Below are positions 43,908 through 52,263 of a stretch of 64,000 bases of DNA, one piece after another. The notes under the pieces are model-generated. The model was not told the DNA's origin, did no database searches, and saw only the letters and a list, made by a program, of their open reading frames with translations. The translations under genes were made by a program, and so were the position numbers. How positions within the stretch are numbered: position 1 is the first letter of the stretch; each line of letters starts with the position of its first letter. Source of the stretch: JBBRHQ01 sp963781345 (lineage in GTDB: Bacteria > Actinomycetota > Thermoleophilia > Solirubrobacterales > 70-9); NCBI GenBank assembly GCA_963781345.1, contig CAWAFQ010000013.1, positions 1 through 64,000 of the forward strand, written 5' to 3'.

Positions 43908-45469
43908 GCTGGCAGCCGGAGATCGACGAGCTGCGCCGGCGCGAGGCGCTCGCCCGCGAGCTCGGCGGCCCAGAGCGGGTGGAGCGCCAGCGGGCGAGCG
44001 GCCGACTGACCGTGCGCGAGCGGATCGAACGCCTGCTCGACCCCGGGTCCTTCGACGAGACCGGCGGGATCGCCGGCGTCGGCTCCTACGACGACGCGGG
44101 GGAGCTGGAGTCGTTCACGCCCGCCAACATGGTCGTCGGCCGCGGGCGGATCGAGGGTCGGCGGGTCGCGGTTCAGGGCGACGACTTCACCGTCCGTGGG
44201 GGCGCCGCCGACGCCGCGATCTGGCGCAAGATGGTCTACGCGGAGCAGCTCGCCTCGGAGATGCGGATCCCGCTGGTGCGGCTGGTCGACGGCACCGGCG
44301 GCGGCGGCAGCGTCAAGTCGCTCGAGCAGATGGGGTTCACCTACGTGCCCGCCGTCCCCGGCTGGGAGGTCGCGGTCTCCAACCTCTCCGAGGTTCCGGT
44401 GGTCGCGGCGGCGCTTGGCCCCTGCGCCGGCCTCGGCGCCGCCCGCGTCGTCGCCTCGCACTTCAGCGTCATCGTCCGCGGCACGGCGCAGCTCTTCGTC
44501 GCCGGCCCGCCGGTGGTCGCGATGGCGGCGATGGGCGAGGCCCCGGACAAGGAGGAGCTGGGCGGGTCGCGGATGCAGACCGCCGCCGGGGCGGTGGACA
44601 ACGAGGCAGCCGACGAGGCCGACGCGCTGGCGCAGCTTCGCCGCTTCCTCTCCTACCTTCCGGGGAGCGTCTGGGAGGCGCCGCCCTGCGTCGCCGGGAC
44701 CGACCCCCCGGGACGGCGCGAGGAGGAGCTGCTCTCGATCATCCCGCGCGATCCGCGCAAGGTCTACGCGATGCGACGGATCCTCGAGCTGGTCTTCGAC
44801 CAGGGATCCGTCTTCGAGGTCGGCCGGCGCTTCGGCCGCCCGCTGATCACCGCTCTGGCACGGCTCGACGGCCGCCCGGTCGGCGTCCTCGCCTCCGATC
44901 CGAAGGGCTACGGCGGCGGCCTCGACGCCGACGCCTCGGAGAAGATGACCCGCTTCGTCGACATCTGCGACCAGTTCCGGCTGCCGGTCGTCAACCTCGT
45001 CGACCAGCCGGGCTTCGTCGTCGGCACCGGCGCCGAGAAGCGCGGGACGATGCGCCGCGGCACCCGCGCCTATGTCGCCGTCTACCAGGCGAGTGTTCCC
45101 TGGGTCTCGGTGCTCGTGCGCAAGGTCTACGGGATCGCCGGCTCGGCCGCCGGAGACGCCTCGCGCCTCAACCTCCGCTACGCTTGGCCATCCGGCAACT
45201 GGGGGTCGTTGCCGCTGGCCGGGGGGCTCGAGGCCGCCTACCGCCGAGAGCTCGAGGCCGCCGAGGACCCGATCGCGCTGCGAGCCGAGATCGAGGCGAG
45301 GCTGAGCGCGGTCACCTCACCCTTCCGCACCGCCGAGCGCTTCTACGTCGAGGAGATCATCGACCCCCGCGACACCCGCCGCATCCTCTGCGACTGGGCG
45401 GAGCGAGCGCACGAGCTGGTCCGCCAGGAGCTGCCGGGCGGGCCGAAGGCGCGTGGCCTGCGGCCATAG
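43904..45469 (+). CDS. Acyl-CoA carboxylase carboxyltransferase (beta) subunit
   Basis: A 521-residue crotonase-like two-domain protein. LTVRERIERLLDPGSFDETG starts the N-domain; VRLVDGTGGGGSV and LGPCAGLGAARVVASHF are its oxyanion and glycine-rich regions. The C-domain has VVNLVDQPGFVVGTGAEKRG and VPWVSVLVRKVYGIAG. This matches propionyl-/methylcrotonyl-/acetyl-CoA carboxylase beta subunits that move CO2 from carboxybiotin to an acyl-CoA. No biotin carboxylase gene is adjacent. The gene is intact. Confidence 0.88.
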   Translation: MSWQPEIDELRRREALARELGGPERVERQRASGRLTVRERIERLLDPGSFDETGGIAGVGSYDDAGELESFTPANMVVGRGRIEGRRVAVQGDDFTVRGGAADAAIWRKMVYAEQLASEMRIPLVRLVDGTGGGGSVKSLEQMGFTYVPAVPGWEVAVSNLSEVPVVAAALGPCAGLGAARVVASHFSVIVRGTAQLFVAGPPVVAMAAMGEAPDKEELGGSRMQTAAGAVDNEAADEADALAQLRRFLSYLPGSVWEAPPCVAGTDPPGRREEELLSIIPRDPRKVYAMRRILELVFDQGSVFEVGRRFGRPLITALARLDGRPVGVLASDPKGYGGGLDADASEKMTRFVDICDQFRLPVVNLVDQPGFVVGTGAEKRGTMRRGTRAYVAVYQASVPWVSVLVRKVYGIAGSAAGDASRLNLRYAWPSGNWGSLPLAGGLEAAYRRELEAAEDPIALRAEIEARLSAVTSPFRTAERFYVEEIIDPRDTRRILCDWAERAHELVRQELPGGPKARGLRP

Positions 45470-45493
45470 GGCACTCCACCCCCCGGAAGATGT

Positions 45494-45562
45494 CGATGGA
45501 GGCATCGAGCGGTCGAACCTGATCCCGATCGGCCCCCGCCGATGGAGGCATCGAGCGGTCGA
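45494..45562. repeat. Direct repeat of 23 bases, two copies
   Basis: CGATGGAGGCATCGAGCGG followed by TCGA occurs at 45494-45516 and again at 45540-45562, 46 bases apart. Each copy contains its own small inverted repeat, CGATG-GAGG-CATCG. It lies in the non-coding gap between the carboxyltransferase and HAD genes. Confidence 0.7.
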
Positions 45563-45565
45563 GCC

Positions 45566-45617
45566 CGTCGAGTGGACGATCTACCCCCGCATAGGGACGT
45601 CTTTCGTCCACTCGACG
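45566..45617. repeat. Perfect 14-bp hairpin, GTCGAGTGGACGA type
   Basis: CGTCGAGTGGACGA (45566-45579) pairs perfectly with TCGTCCACTCGACG (45604-45617) across a 24-base loop. Twelve or more bases of the left arm also occur in the hairpin at 28001-28051. Confidence 0.7.
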
Positions 45618-45673
45618 GCCGTCCGGAGGCTTGATCCGGGTTGGCGACGTGCGCTGGGTCCGATCTCAGTTGA

Positions 45674-45713
45674 CTGAACGGAATCGGTCGCCCCAACGAC
45701 CGATTCCGTTCAG
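45674..45713. repeat. Perfect 17-bp hairpin
   Basis: CTGAACGGAATCGGTCG (45674-45690), six-base loop CCCCAA, and CGACCGATTCCGTTCAG (45697-45713). A short palindrome CAGCGAACGCTG follows it at once. It may act as a terminator or as an operator for the HAD gene starting 42 bases further on. Confidence 0.75.
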
Positions 45714-45754
45714 CGAACGCTGAACTCACCTCAGGCATCTAGCCTGCGCGGGTG

Positions 45755-46537
45755 ATGGCGCTCGCCGATTCATACGACGGCTTCCTCTTCGACCTCGACG
45801 GCGTTGTCTGGCTGGGCACCGAGGCGATACCGGGTGCCGCCGAGGCGATCGGGTCGCTGATCGCCGCCGGCAAGGGCGTCGCCTTCCTCACCAACAACCC
45901 GCGGGCGACGGCGGGGGACTACGCGGAGCGGCTGCGCCGGATGGGGATCGAGGTCGCTCCAGAGCGCGTCGTGACCGCCGGAGCTGTGACCGCTGGGCTC
46001 GCCGCCGCGGCAACCGGGGCCCGGCGCGGCGCCTTTGTCATCGGCACCGACTCCTTCAGGGCCGAGGTCGCCGCAGCGGGGACCGCCGTGCTGGAGGCCG
46101 ATCGCGGCGCCGAGGCCGGAGTGGTGGTCGTCTCCGGACACTCCGGTTTCGACTACGCCGAGCTTCGGACCGCGACCGCTGCGCTCCACGGCGGGGCGCA
46201 GCTGTTCGCGACCAACCGCGACCCGACGATGCCGATGCCCGGCGGGCCCTGGCCGGGGACCGGCGCGATCCTGGCCGCGGTCGAGACAGCATCGGGGTCC
46301 TCGGCGACCGTTGGCGGCAAGCCACAGCGCCCCATCTTCGAGCGGGCGCGGGAGCTGGTCGGCGGCTCACGGGTGGCGATGGTCGGCGACCGTCTCGACT
46401 CCGATATCGGCGGCGCGGCCGCGGCCGGGTTGGAGACGATCCTCGTGCTCACCGGCGCCACCTCCGCCGAGCAGGCGGAGCGCTCCGAGGTCCGACCGGG
46501 TCAGATCCTCGACGTCGTCGCCGACCTCACCCGGTGA
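45755..46537 (+). CDS. HAD-IIA family hydrolase (NagD-like phosphatase)
   Basis: Motif I is FLFDLDGVVWLGTEAIPGA (nucleophile Asp), motif II lies in VAFLTNNPRATAGDYAERL, and motif III/IV in GKPQRPIFERA and MVGDRLDSDIGGAAAAGLETILVLTG. 261 residues, the size of NagD/4-nitrophenylphosphatase-like enzymes, which dephosphorylate nucleotides, glycerol phosphate or glycolate phosphate. It could start from the GTG one codon earlier. The end overlaps the nuclease gene start (TGATG). Confidence 0.88.
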   Translation: MALADSYDGFLFDLDGVVWLGTEAIPGAAEAIGSLIAAGKGVAFLTNNPRATAGDYAERLRRMGIEVAPERVVTAGAVTAGLAAAATGARRGAFVIGTDSFRAEVAAAGTAVLEADRGAEAGVVVVSGHSGFDYAELRTATAALHGGAQLFATNRDPTMPMPGGPWPGTGAILAAVETASGSSATVGGKPQRPIFERARELVGGSRVAMVGDRLDSDIGGAAAAGLETILVLTGATSAEQAERSEVRPGQILDVVADLTR

Positions 46538-47238
46538 TGGCCCTGCGCGCATCCGTGAGCCTGACCCTCGCCGCCGGCGCCGTGGCGCTGCTGGCCGCAA
46601 CACCCCCGCCGGCGCGGGCCGCCGACCGCGATTGCGCCGACTTCGCCAACCAGAGGGCCGCCCAGGAGTACTTCGTCTCCAGGGGCGGGCCCGGCCGCGA
46701 CCCCGACCACCTCGACTCCGACGGCGACGGAACCGCGTGCGAGACGCTTCCCTGCCCCTGCAAGGCGGGGGCCGGAGGTGGAGGCGGCGGGCGTGGCGAG
46801 CGGATCCGAGCCCGGATCACCCACGTTGTCGATGGCGACACCGTGCGCGTCCGCGCTCGCGGTGCCCGCCGGCGCTTCTACGACGTGCGGCTGATCGGGA
46901 TCGACACCCCGGAGAAGTACGGCGGCCGCGAGTGCGGCTCGGCCGGCGCCTCGAGGTCGATGCGCCGGATGGCGCCGGTCGGCCTTGGTGTGCTCCTTCT
47001 CACCGATCCGAGCCAGGACCTCTACGACCGCTACGGGCGCCTGCTCGCCTACGTCCTTGCGCGCCGCAGCGGCAGCGACCTCGGCCGCGCCCAGATCGCC
47101 CGCGGCTGGGCCAAGGTCTACGTCTTCGAGCGGCCCTTCAGACGGATCCATCGCTACCGCCGGGCCGCCCGCCTGGCCCGTGGCTCCGGGCGAGGGGTCT
47201 GGGGCCGCTGCGGCGGGGACTTTCACCACCACGCCTGA
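46534..47238 (+). CDS. Secreted thermonuclease with excalibur calcium-binding domain
   Basis: A signal peptide (SLTLAAGAVALLAATPPPARA) is followed by an excalibur domain (DRDCADFANQRAAQEYF and DSDGDGTACE) and a glycine linker. The SNase domain has ITHVVDGDTVRVR, VRLIGIDTPEKYGG and DLYDRYGRLLAYVLA, which contain the catalytic Arg, Glu and Arg and the Ca2+-binding Asp residues. It should degrade extracellular DNA or RNA. Intact, 234 residues. The usual order of these two domains in actinobacteria is nuclease first; here excalibur is N-terminal. Confidence 0.85.
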   Translation: MMALRASVSLTLAAGAVALLAATPPPARAADRDCADFANQRAAQEYFVSRGGPGRDPDHLDSDGDGTACETLPCPCKAGAGGGGGGRGERIRARITHVVDGDTVRVRARGARRRFYDVRLIGIDTPEKYGGRECGSAGASRSMRRMAPVGLGVLLLTDPSQDLYDRYGRLLAYVLARRSGSDLGRAQIARGWAKVYVFERPFRRIHRYRRAARLARGSGRGVWGRCGGDFHHHA

Positions 47239-47262
47239 GTCAGCTCGGGGGCGAAGCCCACC

Positions 47263-47463
47263 TCAGTAGGGGACGCCGATCCGCACCAGGACCCGCCCGG
47301 CGCAGTAGAGGCGGGCCGAAGCGTCCTCGTAGCGAACCAGCCGCAGCGTCCCCGGCTTCTCGCACTCGACCCGCAGTGCCGACCCCGCCGAGGCGCCCGC
47401 AGCCCCCAGCGCCGCGATCGCGGCGAGGGCACAGATGCGCAGGCCGGTTCTGATCATCCCCAC
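47263..47463 (-). CDS. Small secreted peptide
   Basis: 66 residues: a signal peptide (RICALAAIAALGAAGASAG) and a short mature part SALRVECEKPGTLRLVRYED followed by ASARLYCAGRVLVRIGVPY with two cysteines that could pair. GTG at 47463 or ATG at 47457. Convergent with the nuclease gene. Function unknown. Confidence 0.5.
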   Translation of the reverse strand: MGMIRTGLRICALAAIAALGAAGASAGSALRVECEKPGTLRLVRYEDASARLYCAGRVLVRIGVPY

Positions 47464-47561
47464 TCAAGCGCCGCGCGCTGGGATCTCTCCCCCTTGGCGC
47501 CAGTCTCGAGACACCGGCGGCGAAGGGTGGACGAGGCTCCGTAGATGGACCGCGCCCGCGA

Positions 47562-48410
47562 TCAGCAGGGCGTACTGACGAGATCGGCGGAGTCGATCAG
47601 CCAGACGTCGCCGGAGCGGACCATCCCGTAGGTGCCGCTGAAGTCGGTGCAGCCGCTGCTCAGCGACTGGGTCCGAAGCGAGTTGACTCGGACGGTCGCA
47701 GTCGTATCCGACTGCTCGATGACGGTGGCGTTGAGCTGCGCATCGATCATCAGATCGGCGATCCGCTCCGAGACCCAGACCACCTTGCCGCCGAGGCTGT
47801 CGAGGAGCGCCGGGGTGAGATTGTCTGCGGCGCTGACGAAGCGTCCCTGCTCGAGCAGGTCGAAATGGTTCCCCAGCGTCTCGACCGGATCGAGCGCGGT
47901 GCTCGCCTGCGTTGTGTTCTGCGCCGACGGAGAGTTGTCGCGGCCGTTGATCGCGACCACCGCCACCAGCCCGGCGATCAGGCCGAGGACGATCGCGACC
48001 GAGATCGCGACCAGCTTCCGCCTCCCGCCGCTCGGCTGCGCCTCGGGTCTCGGCGGCGGCTCGAACGGCGGCGGTGGTGTCGGGGAGGGCGCTGCCGCCG
48101 CCCGCTTCGTGGGAGGCGTTGCGTCGCGGGAGGGCGCGGCGATCGCCTCGGTTTCCTCGGCGTGGGGTTGGCGCTCGGTCGGCGGCTCGACCCGGGTCGA
48201 TGCCTCGGTCGGCGGCTCGAGGCCGTCGGAGTCGCCCTCGGAGTCGCTCATCTGCTCGGTCGCGTCGCTGCCGGGAGCCAGGGGGGCGGGTGGCTGCTCG
48301 GCGCCGCAGCCGCGGCAGAATCGGTCACCGGGGGCGACATCCGCCCCGCACTCCGAACAGTGGACGAGTCCCGTCCCCGCTTCGCTCTCGCCGCTCCCGC
48401 TCGCTGGCAT
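47562..48410 (-). CDS. Zinc-ribbon, membrane-anchored protein of unknown function
   Basis: The N-terminus holds a zinc ribbon, VHCSECGADVAPGDRFCRGCG. A long disordered segment rich in Pro, Glu and Thr follows (repeats of EPPTE), then one membrane helix (LVAISVAIVLGLIAGLVAVVAI). The extracytoplasmic domain, about 120 residues, resembles NTF2-like folds (FDLLEQGRFVSAADNLTPAL, DVWLIDSADL). The ATG at 48410 is used because the ribbon begins just after it; the frame is open upstream without conservation. Such layouts occur in actinobacterial regulatory or cell-envelope proteins. Confidence 0.6.
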   Translation of the reverse strand: MPASGSGESEAGTGLVHCSECGADVAPGDRFCRGCGAEQPPAPLAPGSDATEQMSDSEGDSDGLEPPTEASTRVEPPTERQPHAEETEAIAAPSRDATPPTKRAAAAPSPTPPPPFEPPPRPEAQPSGGRRKLVAISVAIVLGLIAGLVAVVAINGRDNSPSAQNTTQASTALDPVETLGNHFDLLEQGRFVSAADNLTPALLDSLGGKVVWVSERIADLMIDAQLNATVIEQSDTTATVRVNSLRTQSLSSGCTDFSGTYGMVRSGDVWLIDSADLVSTPC

Positions 48411-48455
48411 CGCCAGAATCAGGGTATCGGCGTCGTCACCGAAGACATAGCCCGG

Positions 48456-49622
48456 ATGGTCCCCCCGCAGCCGCGCGCGGCGTTCGCCGGGATCTTTGCC
48501 GCGACCATGCTCGCCCTGCTCGCAGTGGGGGCGGTCCTGCCGGTCCTGCCCCACTACGTGCGCGGGCCCCTGGGCTCCACCGACCTCGTGGTCGGTGTTG
48601 TGATCGGCTCCTACGCGGTCACCGGTCTCTTCTTCCGTCCTCTCGCCGGCCACTTCGCCGATACCCGCGGTCGCCGCCCCGCCGTCGTCCTCGGCTCACT
48701 GCTCGCCACCCTCGCCGGGCTCATCTACCTGTTGCCGCTGGGGGTGGGAGGCCTGATCGCTGCGCGCCTCATCCTTGGCGCCGGGGAGGGGACGGTCTTC
48801 ACGGCGGGATCGGCCTGGATCGTCGACCTGGCCCCTCCGGGGCGAAGAGGGCGCGTGATCGGCCTCTACGGCCTCGCCGTCTGGACCGGGCTGAGCATCG
48901 GGCCGCTGATCGGCTCGCTGCTCCAGCACGCCGGGGGCTACGACATGGTCTGGGTCTTTGCCGCAGGCGCCCCGCTCCTCGGAGCGCTGATCGCCCAGCG
49001 GGTGCCCGATCCGTTCCTGCCTCCGGAGGTGATCGAGCGGCGACCGCTGATCGCCGCCGAGTCGATCCGGCCGGGATCGGCGCTCGCACTCGCCTCGGTC
49101 GGGTACGCGACCGTCGCCGCCTTCGTCGTGCTGCACCTCGACGACCGCGGCATCGGCCACGGGGCGGCCGTGTTCGGGGCCTTCGCGGCGATGGTCGTGC
49201 TGACCAGGCTGATCGGCGGCAACCTCCCCGACCGCCTCGGGCCCGCGCGCTGCGCTCTGGGGGCGGCCCTGGTCGAGTCGGTGGGACTGGTGACGATCGC
49301 CGTCGCCCAGAGTCTGGCGGTTGCGATCGCGGGGGCGCTGGCAATGGGTGCCGCCTTCTCGCTTCTTTACCCGTCGCTCTCGCTCGTCGTCGTCGCCAGG
49401 GTCAGGGAGGACCGGCGCGGGGCGGCGCTGGGGACCTTCACCGCCTTCTTCGACGCCGGTGTCGGCTTCGGGGCGCCCCTGGCCGGCGCCGCCGCCGCTC
49501 TCGCCGGCTACCAGGGGGCCTTCCTGCTCGCCGCCGGGTTCGCGCTGCTGGCGGCGACCACGATCGCGCTCGCGATCTCCAACCGGGGCCGCGCCATGGT
49601 CGCCGAGTTCAGCGCTCGCTGA
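48456..49622 (+). CDS. Major facilitator superfamily transporter (drug-efflux DHA1-like)
   Basis: About 388 residues with twelve hydrophobic segments. Typical MFS motifs are visible: FRPLAGHFADTRGRRPAVVL (motif A), ARLILGAGEGTVFTAGSAWI and GLYGLAVWTGLSIGPLIGSLL. It probably exports a small molecule using the proton gradient; the substrate is unknown. The ATG at 48456 precedes MVPPQPRAAFAGIFAATML. It is divergent from the zinc-ribbon gene, 45 bases apart, and overlaps the convergent thioesterase gene by 14. Confidence 0.85.
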   Translation: MVPPQPRAAFAGIFAATMLALLAVGAVLPVLPHYVRGPLGSTDLVVGVVIGSYAVTGLFFRPLAGHFADTRGRRPAVVLGSLLATLAGLIYLLPLGVGGLIAARLILGAGEGTVFTAGSAWIVDLAPPGRRGRVIGLYGLAVWTGLSIGPLIGSLLQHAGGYDMVWVFAAGAPLLGALIAQRVPDPFLPPEVIERRPLIAAESIRPGSALALASVGYATVAAFVVLHLDDRGIGHGAAVFGAFAAMVVLTRLIGGNLPDRLGPARCALGAALVESVGLVTIAVAQSLAVAIAGALAMGAAFSLLYPSLSLVVVARVREDRRGAALGTFTAFFDAGVGFGAPLAGAAAALAGYQGAFLLAAGFALLAATTIALAISNRGRAMVAEFSAR

Positions 49623-50391
49623 CCAGCAGCGTCTGCATCGCCCGCCCGAAGCGGCCGTCACCGTCGAGCAGGAGGGCGTCGGCGGTGCCGGCCCCCTGCG
49701 GCTGGGGAAGCGTCACAGCATCGAGAAAGACCCACTCGCCCCGCGGAAGCCGCTCGAGCTGCACCGTGAGGTCGACGTTGACGAACTGGTAGCGACGCCA
49801 GTCGAGCGCCGAGCTGACCCCGTTGGCGGAGTCGGCGACGGCGATCACCCGCTGCAGCTGCGAGGGCTCCTCCCCCGCCACCAGCGGCTCGCGCATCCGC
49901 ATCCAGACCCTCGCCGGCCCCGGCTCGGTGAAGCCGCCCTCGAGGAACCGGTACTCGATCGCGGTGTGGTAGCCGACCTCCTGCCCGGTGGGGAAGTACT
50001 CGCTCTCGACCCCGGCCTCGGGACCCGGCAGCGGCTCGGCCGGCGGCGCCTCCACCGGCACCGGGGCTCCGCGCAGCCGCCAGGCGCGGGCGCGGATCAG
50101 CACGGCGCCCTCGCGGTCGCTCAGCGTCCCCTCGATCAGCTCGACCCTGCGGCCTGGGCGGATGACCTCTGCCGCGACCCGCAGCGCCGTGATCGGAACC
50201 GGGCGCAGGATCTCGAAGGTGATCCGCCCGATGTGGCCCTCCGCCTCCACCCCCCTGCCGACTCTCTCGATCTCGCGCCCGAGCAGCGCCGCCGGCGGGC
50301 CGGCGTGCTGGGAATCAGGGTCCCAGGGGCCCCGGGTCGATTCGGTGGCGAAGAAGAGCTCGCCGTCGGGCTCGTAGAGAGCGGCCGCCAT
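49609..50391 (-). CDS. Thioesterase family (TesB-like double hot-dog) protein
   Basis: 260 residues. The N-terminal motif RGPWDPDSQHAGPPAALLGRE is a hallmark of actinobacterial acyl-CoA thioesterase-like proteins. The hot-dog strands RITFEILRPVPITALRVAAE and RVELIEGTLSDREG are followed by a second half with VIAVADSANGVSSALDWRRY. The reaction is presumably hydrolysis of an acyl-CoA. Intact; no co-directional neighbour in contact. Confidence 0.8.
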   Translation of the reverse strand: MAAALYEPDGELFFATESTRGPWDPDSQHAGPPAALLGREIERVGRGVEAEGHIGRITFEILRPVPITALRVAAEVIRPGRRVELIEGTLSDREGAVLIRARAWRLRGAPVPVEAPPAEPLPGPEAGVESEYFPTGQEVGYHTAIEYRFLEGGFTEPGPARVWMRMREPLVAGEEPSQLQRVIAVADSANGVSSALDWRRYQFVNVDLTVQLERLPRGEWVFLDAVTLPQPQGAGTADALLLDGDGRFGRAMQTLLVSER

Positions 50392-50420
50392 GCGGCGATC
50401 CTAGGGGGGCGCGGATGCTC

Positions 50421-50978
50421 TCAGCAGTGCTTGCCGAAATGCTGGACCCAGACGTGGGCGCGACGGTAGCCGTCGAGCGGGCCGACATCGAGGCCGACGC
50501 CGAACTGGCTGTAGTCGCTGGCAAGGATGTTCTCGCGGTGCCCCGTGGAGTGCATCCAGGCCCTGAAGATCGAGCGGACCGTGCCGAGGCCGCCGCTTCC
50601 CCAGGCGATGTTCTCACCGGCGCGCCAGCAGCTGGAGGGGATGTACCCGACCCGGCGCATCCAGTAGGTGAAGTCGCGTCCGCAGGCATAGTGGCTGAAG
50701 CTGTGGCAACGGACGATGTCGCGCGACTTGTGCCCGGCGGAGCGGTCGAGGCGCTGCAGATCGCCGAGGCGCCCGAGGCCGGCGTGGCGGCGGGCGAAGT
50801 TGGTCATGCACCGCATCGCCTGCTCCTGGACGGCGTCGGGGACGGTCACGTCTCGCTGGTGCTTGCAAACCGAGGGCGGGGCGATCAGGCGGCTGACCTT
50901 CAGCGCCTGGGCCGACCCGGCGACCGCGAGGGCGATCGCGGTCGCGAGCAGCAGGGTGGCTGTGAACCGGCGTCCCAT
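50421..50978 (-). CDS. Secreted CAP (SCP/YkwD-like) domain protein
   Basis: A signal peptide (TATLLLATAIALAVAGSAQA) precedes the CAP fold: MRCMTNFARRHAGLGRL, SAGHKSRDIVRCHSFSHYAC (His of the CAP cavity), AGENIAWGSGGLGTV and GHRENILASDYSQFGVGLD. Cysteines (VCKHQ, RCHS, YACG, SSCW, KHC) suggest disulfides. CAP proteins act outside the cell; function here is unknown. The ATG at 50978 gives the best signal peptide. Confidence 0.85.
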   Translation of the reverse strand: MGRRFTATLLLATAIALAVAGSAQALKVSRLIAPPSVCKHQRDVTVPDAVQEQAMRCMTNFARRHAGLGRLGDLQRLDRSAGHKSRDIVRCHSFSHYACGRDFTYWMRRVGYIPSSCWRAGENIAWGSGGLGTVRSIFRAWMHSTGHRENILASDYSQFGVGLDVGPLDGYRRAHVWVQHFGKHC

Positions 50979-51107
50979 CCCCGTTCTCTCGCCAGAGCGC
51001 GCTCCCGACACGAGCCTGCCGGGAGGGCCTGGACGTTCGTTCTAGGCAAGAGGCCCGTAACGATCGGCGTCTAACCTGGACTGCAGATCGGAGCAGAAAG
51101 GAACGAA

Positions 51108-51515
51108 ATGAGCCAGAAGACATCGAAGGTCCAAAAGAGCGACGAGGAGTGGCGGGCCGAACTGACGCCGGAGCAATACGAGGTGACCCGCGAGGCGGGG
51201 ACCGAGCGCGCGTTCAGCGGCCCCTACGTCGATAACAAAGAGGACGGGATGTACCGCTGCGTGTGCTGCGGAGCCGAGCTGTTCGCCTCGGGAACGAAGT
51301 TCGACTCGGGCACCGGCTGGCCGAGCTTCAGCGAGCCCGCCAACCTCGCGAACGTCGAGCTGCGCCCCGACAACAGTCTCTTCATGCGCCGCACCGAGGT
51401 TGTTTGCAGGCAATGCGACGCCCACCTCGGCCACGTCTTCGACGACGGCCCCGGCCCGAGCGGCCAGCGCTACTGCATCAACGGCTGCGCGCTCGAATTC
51501 GCCGAAGGCGAGTAG
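51108..51515 (+). CDS. msrB: Peptide-methionine (R)-S-oxide reductase MsrB
   Basis: AGAAAGGAAC precedes the ATG. Zinc-binding CxxC pairs are in YRCVCCGAELF and VVCRQCDAHLGHVF, and the fold motifs FDSGTGWPSFSEP and GPSGQRYCINGCALEF are complete, the Cys of RYCIN being catalytic. It reduces methionine-R-sulfoxide in proteins. The usual RYCINSAAL ending is here RYCINGCAL, adding a cysteine four residues on. 135 residues, intact. A hairpin repeat follows the stop. Confidence 0.95.
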   Translation: MSQKTSKVQKSDEEWRAELTPEQYEVTREAGTERAFSGPYVDNKEDGMYRCVCCGAELFASGTKFDSGTGWPSFSEPANLANVELRPDNSLFMRRTEVVCRQCDAHLGHVFDDGPGPSGQRYCINGCALEFAEGE

Positions 51516-51531
51516 GCACTGCGATCACCAA

Positions 51532-51610
51532 GCGGCCCCCGGACGCGGAGCGAGAGCCCGCTGATTCCTCTGACTCTGGGTGCGGGCTCTCGCGGAGCGG
51601 AGGAGGCCGC
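51532..51610. repeat. Hairpin repeat family H, copy A
   Basis: Inner arms GCGAGAGCCCGC (51550-51561) and GCGGGCTCTCGC (51582-51593) form a perfect 12-bp stem. Outer arms GCGGCC (51532-51537) and GGCCGC pair again. GCGGAGC occurs just outside each inner arm as a direct repeat. It lies between the convergent ends of msrB and the LuxR-type regulator. Confidence 0.8.
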
Positions 51611-51618
51611 GCAGTTGT

Positions 51619-52263
51619 CTAAACGTTGCCGCCGGCTCCGAGGTAGCTGAACCGCACCGCGAGCGCGACCGCCTCGGTGCGGGTATCGACCTCGAGCTTG
51701 GCGATCGCGTTGCGGACGTGGGTGTGGACGGTCGCCGGGCTGAGTGAGAGCTGATCGGCGATCTCCTTCACCCGCAGGCCCTCGGCCAGGAGCTCGAGGA
51801 TCTGGCGCTCACGCGGCGAGAGGTCGAGGAGCTTCTCGACCTCCGAGGCCTTGCCGCCGGCGAAGTCACCGCCGAGGAAGGTTCCGCCGCTGGTGACGGC
51901 CTCCACCGCCCTTGCGATGTCCTCGGCGGGGGCCGACTTGAGCACGTAGCCGGAGGCCCCGGCTCGAAGAGCGAGCGCCAAGAGGTCGGGCTGGGCGTGA
52001 GCGGTGAAGATGATCACCTTGGTCAGGGGACGTGCCCTCAGCACCTCCTTGGTCGCCTCGATGCCGTCGCGCTTGGGAAGCTCGACATCGATGATGAGGA
52101 CGTCGGGCTCGAGCCGTGAGACGACATCGATGACCTCGCGGCCGTCTGCCGCCTCACCGACGATCACGACTGAGTTCGAGTCCGCCATACGGGTCTTGAT
52201 CGCTTCGCGGACGATCTCGTGGTCGTCGCAGAGAACGACTCGCTTTCTTTCGGGCACGTTCAT
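51619..52263 (-). CDS. LuxR/NarL-family response regulator
   Basis: The receiver has KRVVLCDDHEIVREAIKTRM, VLIIDVELPKRDGIEATKEV (phospho-acceptor Asp), KVIIFTAHAQPDLLALALRA and SGYVLKSAPAEDIARAV. The LuxR HTH has LSPRERQILELLAEGLRVKE and IADQLSLSPATVHTHVRNAI. 214 residues, intact. The ATG overlaps the stop codon of serS by four bases. No histidine kinase is adjacent, so its partner is elsewhere. Confidence 0.92.
   Translation of the reverse strand: MNVPERKRVVLCDDHEIVREAIKTRMADSNSVVIVGEAADGREVIDVVSRLEPDVLIIDVELPKRDGIEATKEVLRARPLTKVIIFTAHAQPDLLALALRAGASGYVLKSAPAEDIARAVEAVTSGGTFLGGDFAGGKASEVEKLLDLSPRERQILELLAEGLRVKEIADQLSLSPATVHTHVRNAIAKLEVDTRTEAVALAVRFSYLGAGGNV

Noticed and set aside
45494..45562. 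CRISPR array
   Set aside because: Only two repeat copies, each with an internal hairpin, spacer-like part of about 23 bases, and no cas genes in the window.
45453..45677. Small open frame in the carboxyltransferase-HAD gap
   Set aside because: It overlaps the hairpins and direct repeats, has no binding site and no convincing protein.
46035..47453. 472-residue Arg/Pro-rich frame overlapping the HAD and nuclease genes
   Set aside because: Composition typical of a shifted frame over real genes; the overlapped genes have clear motifs.
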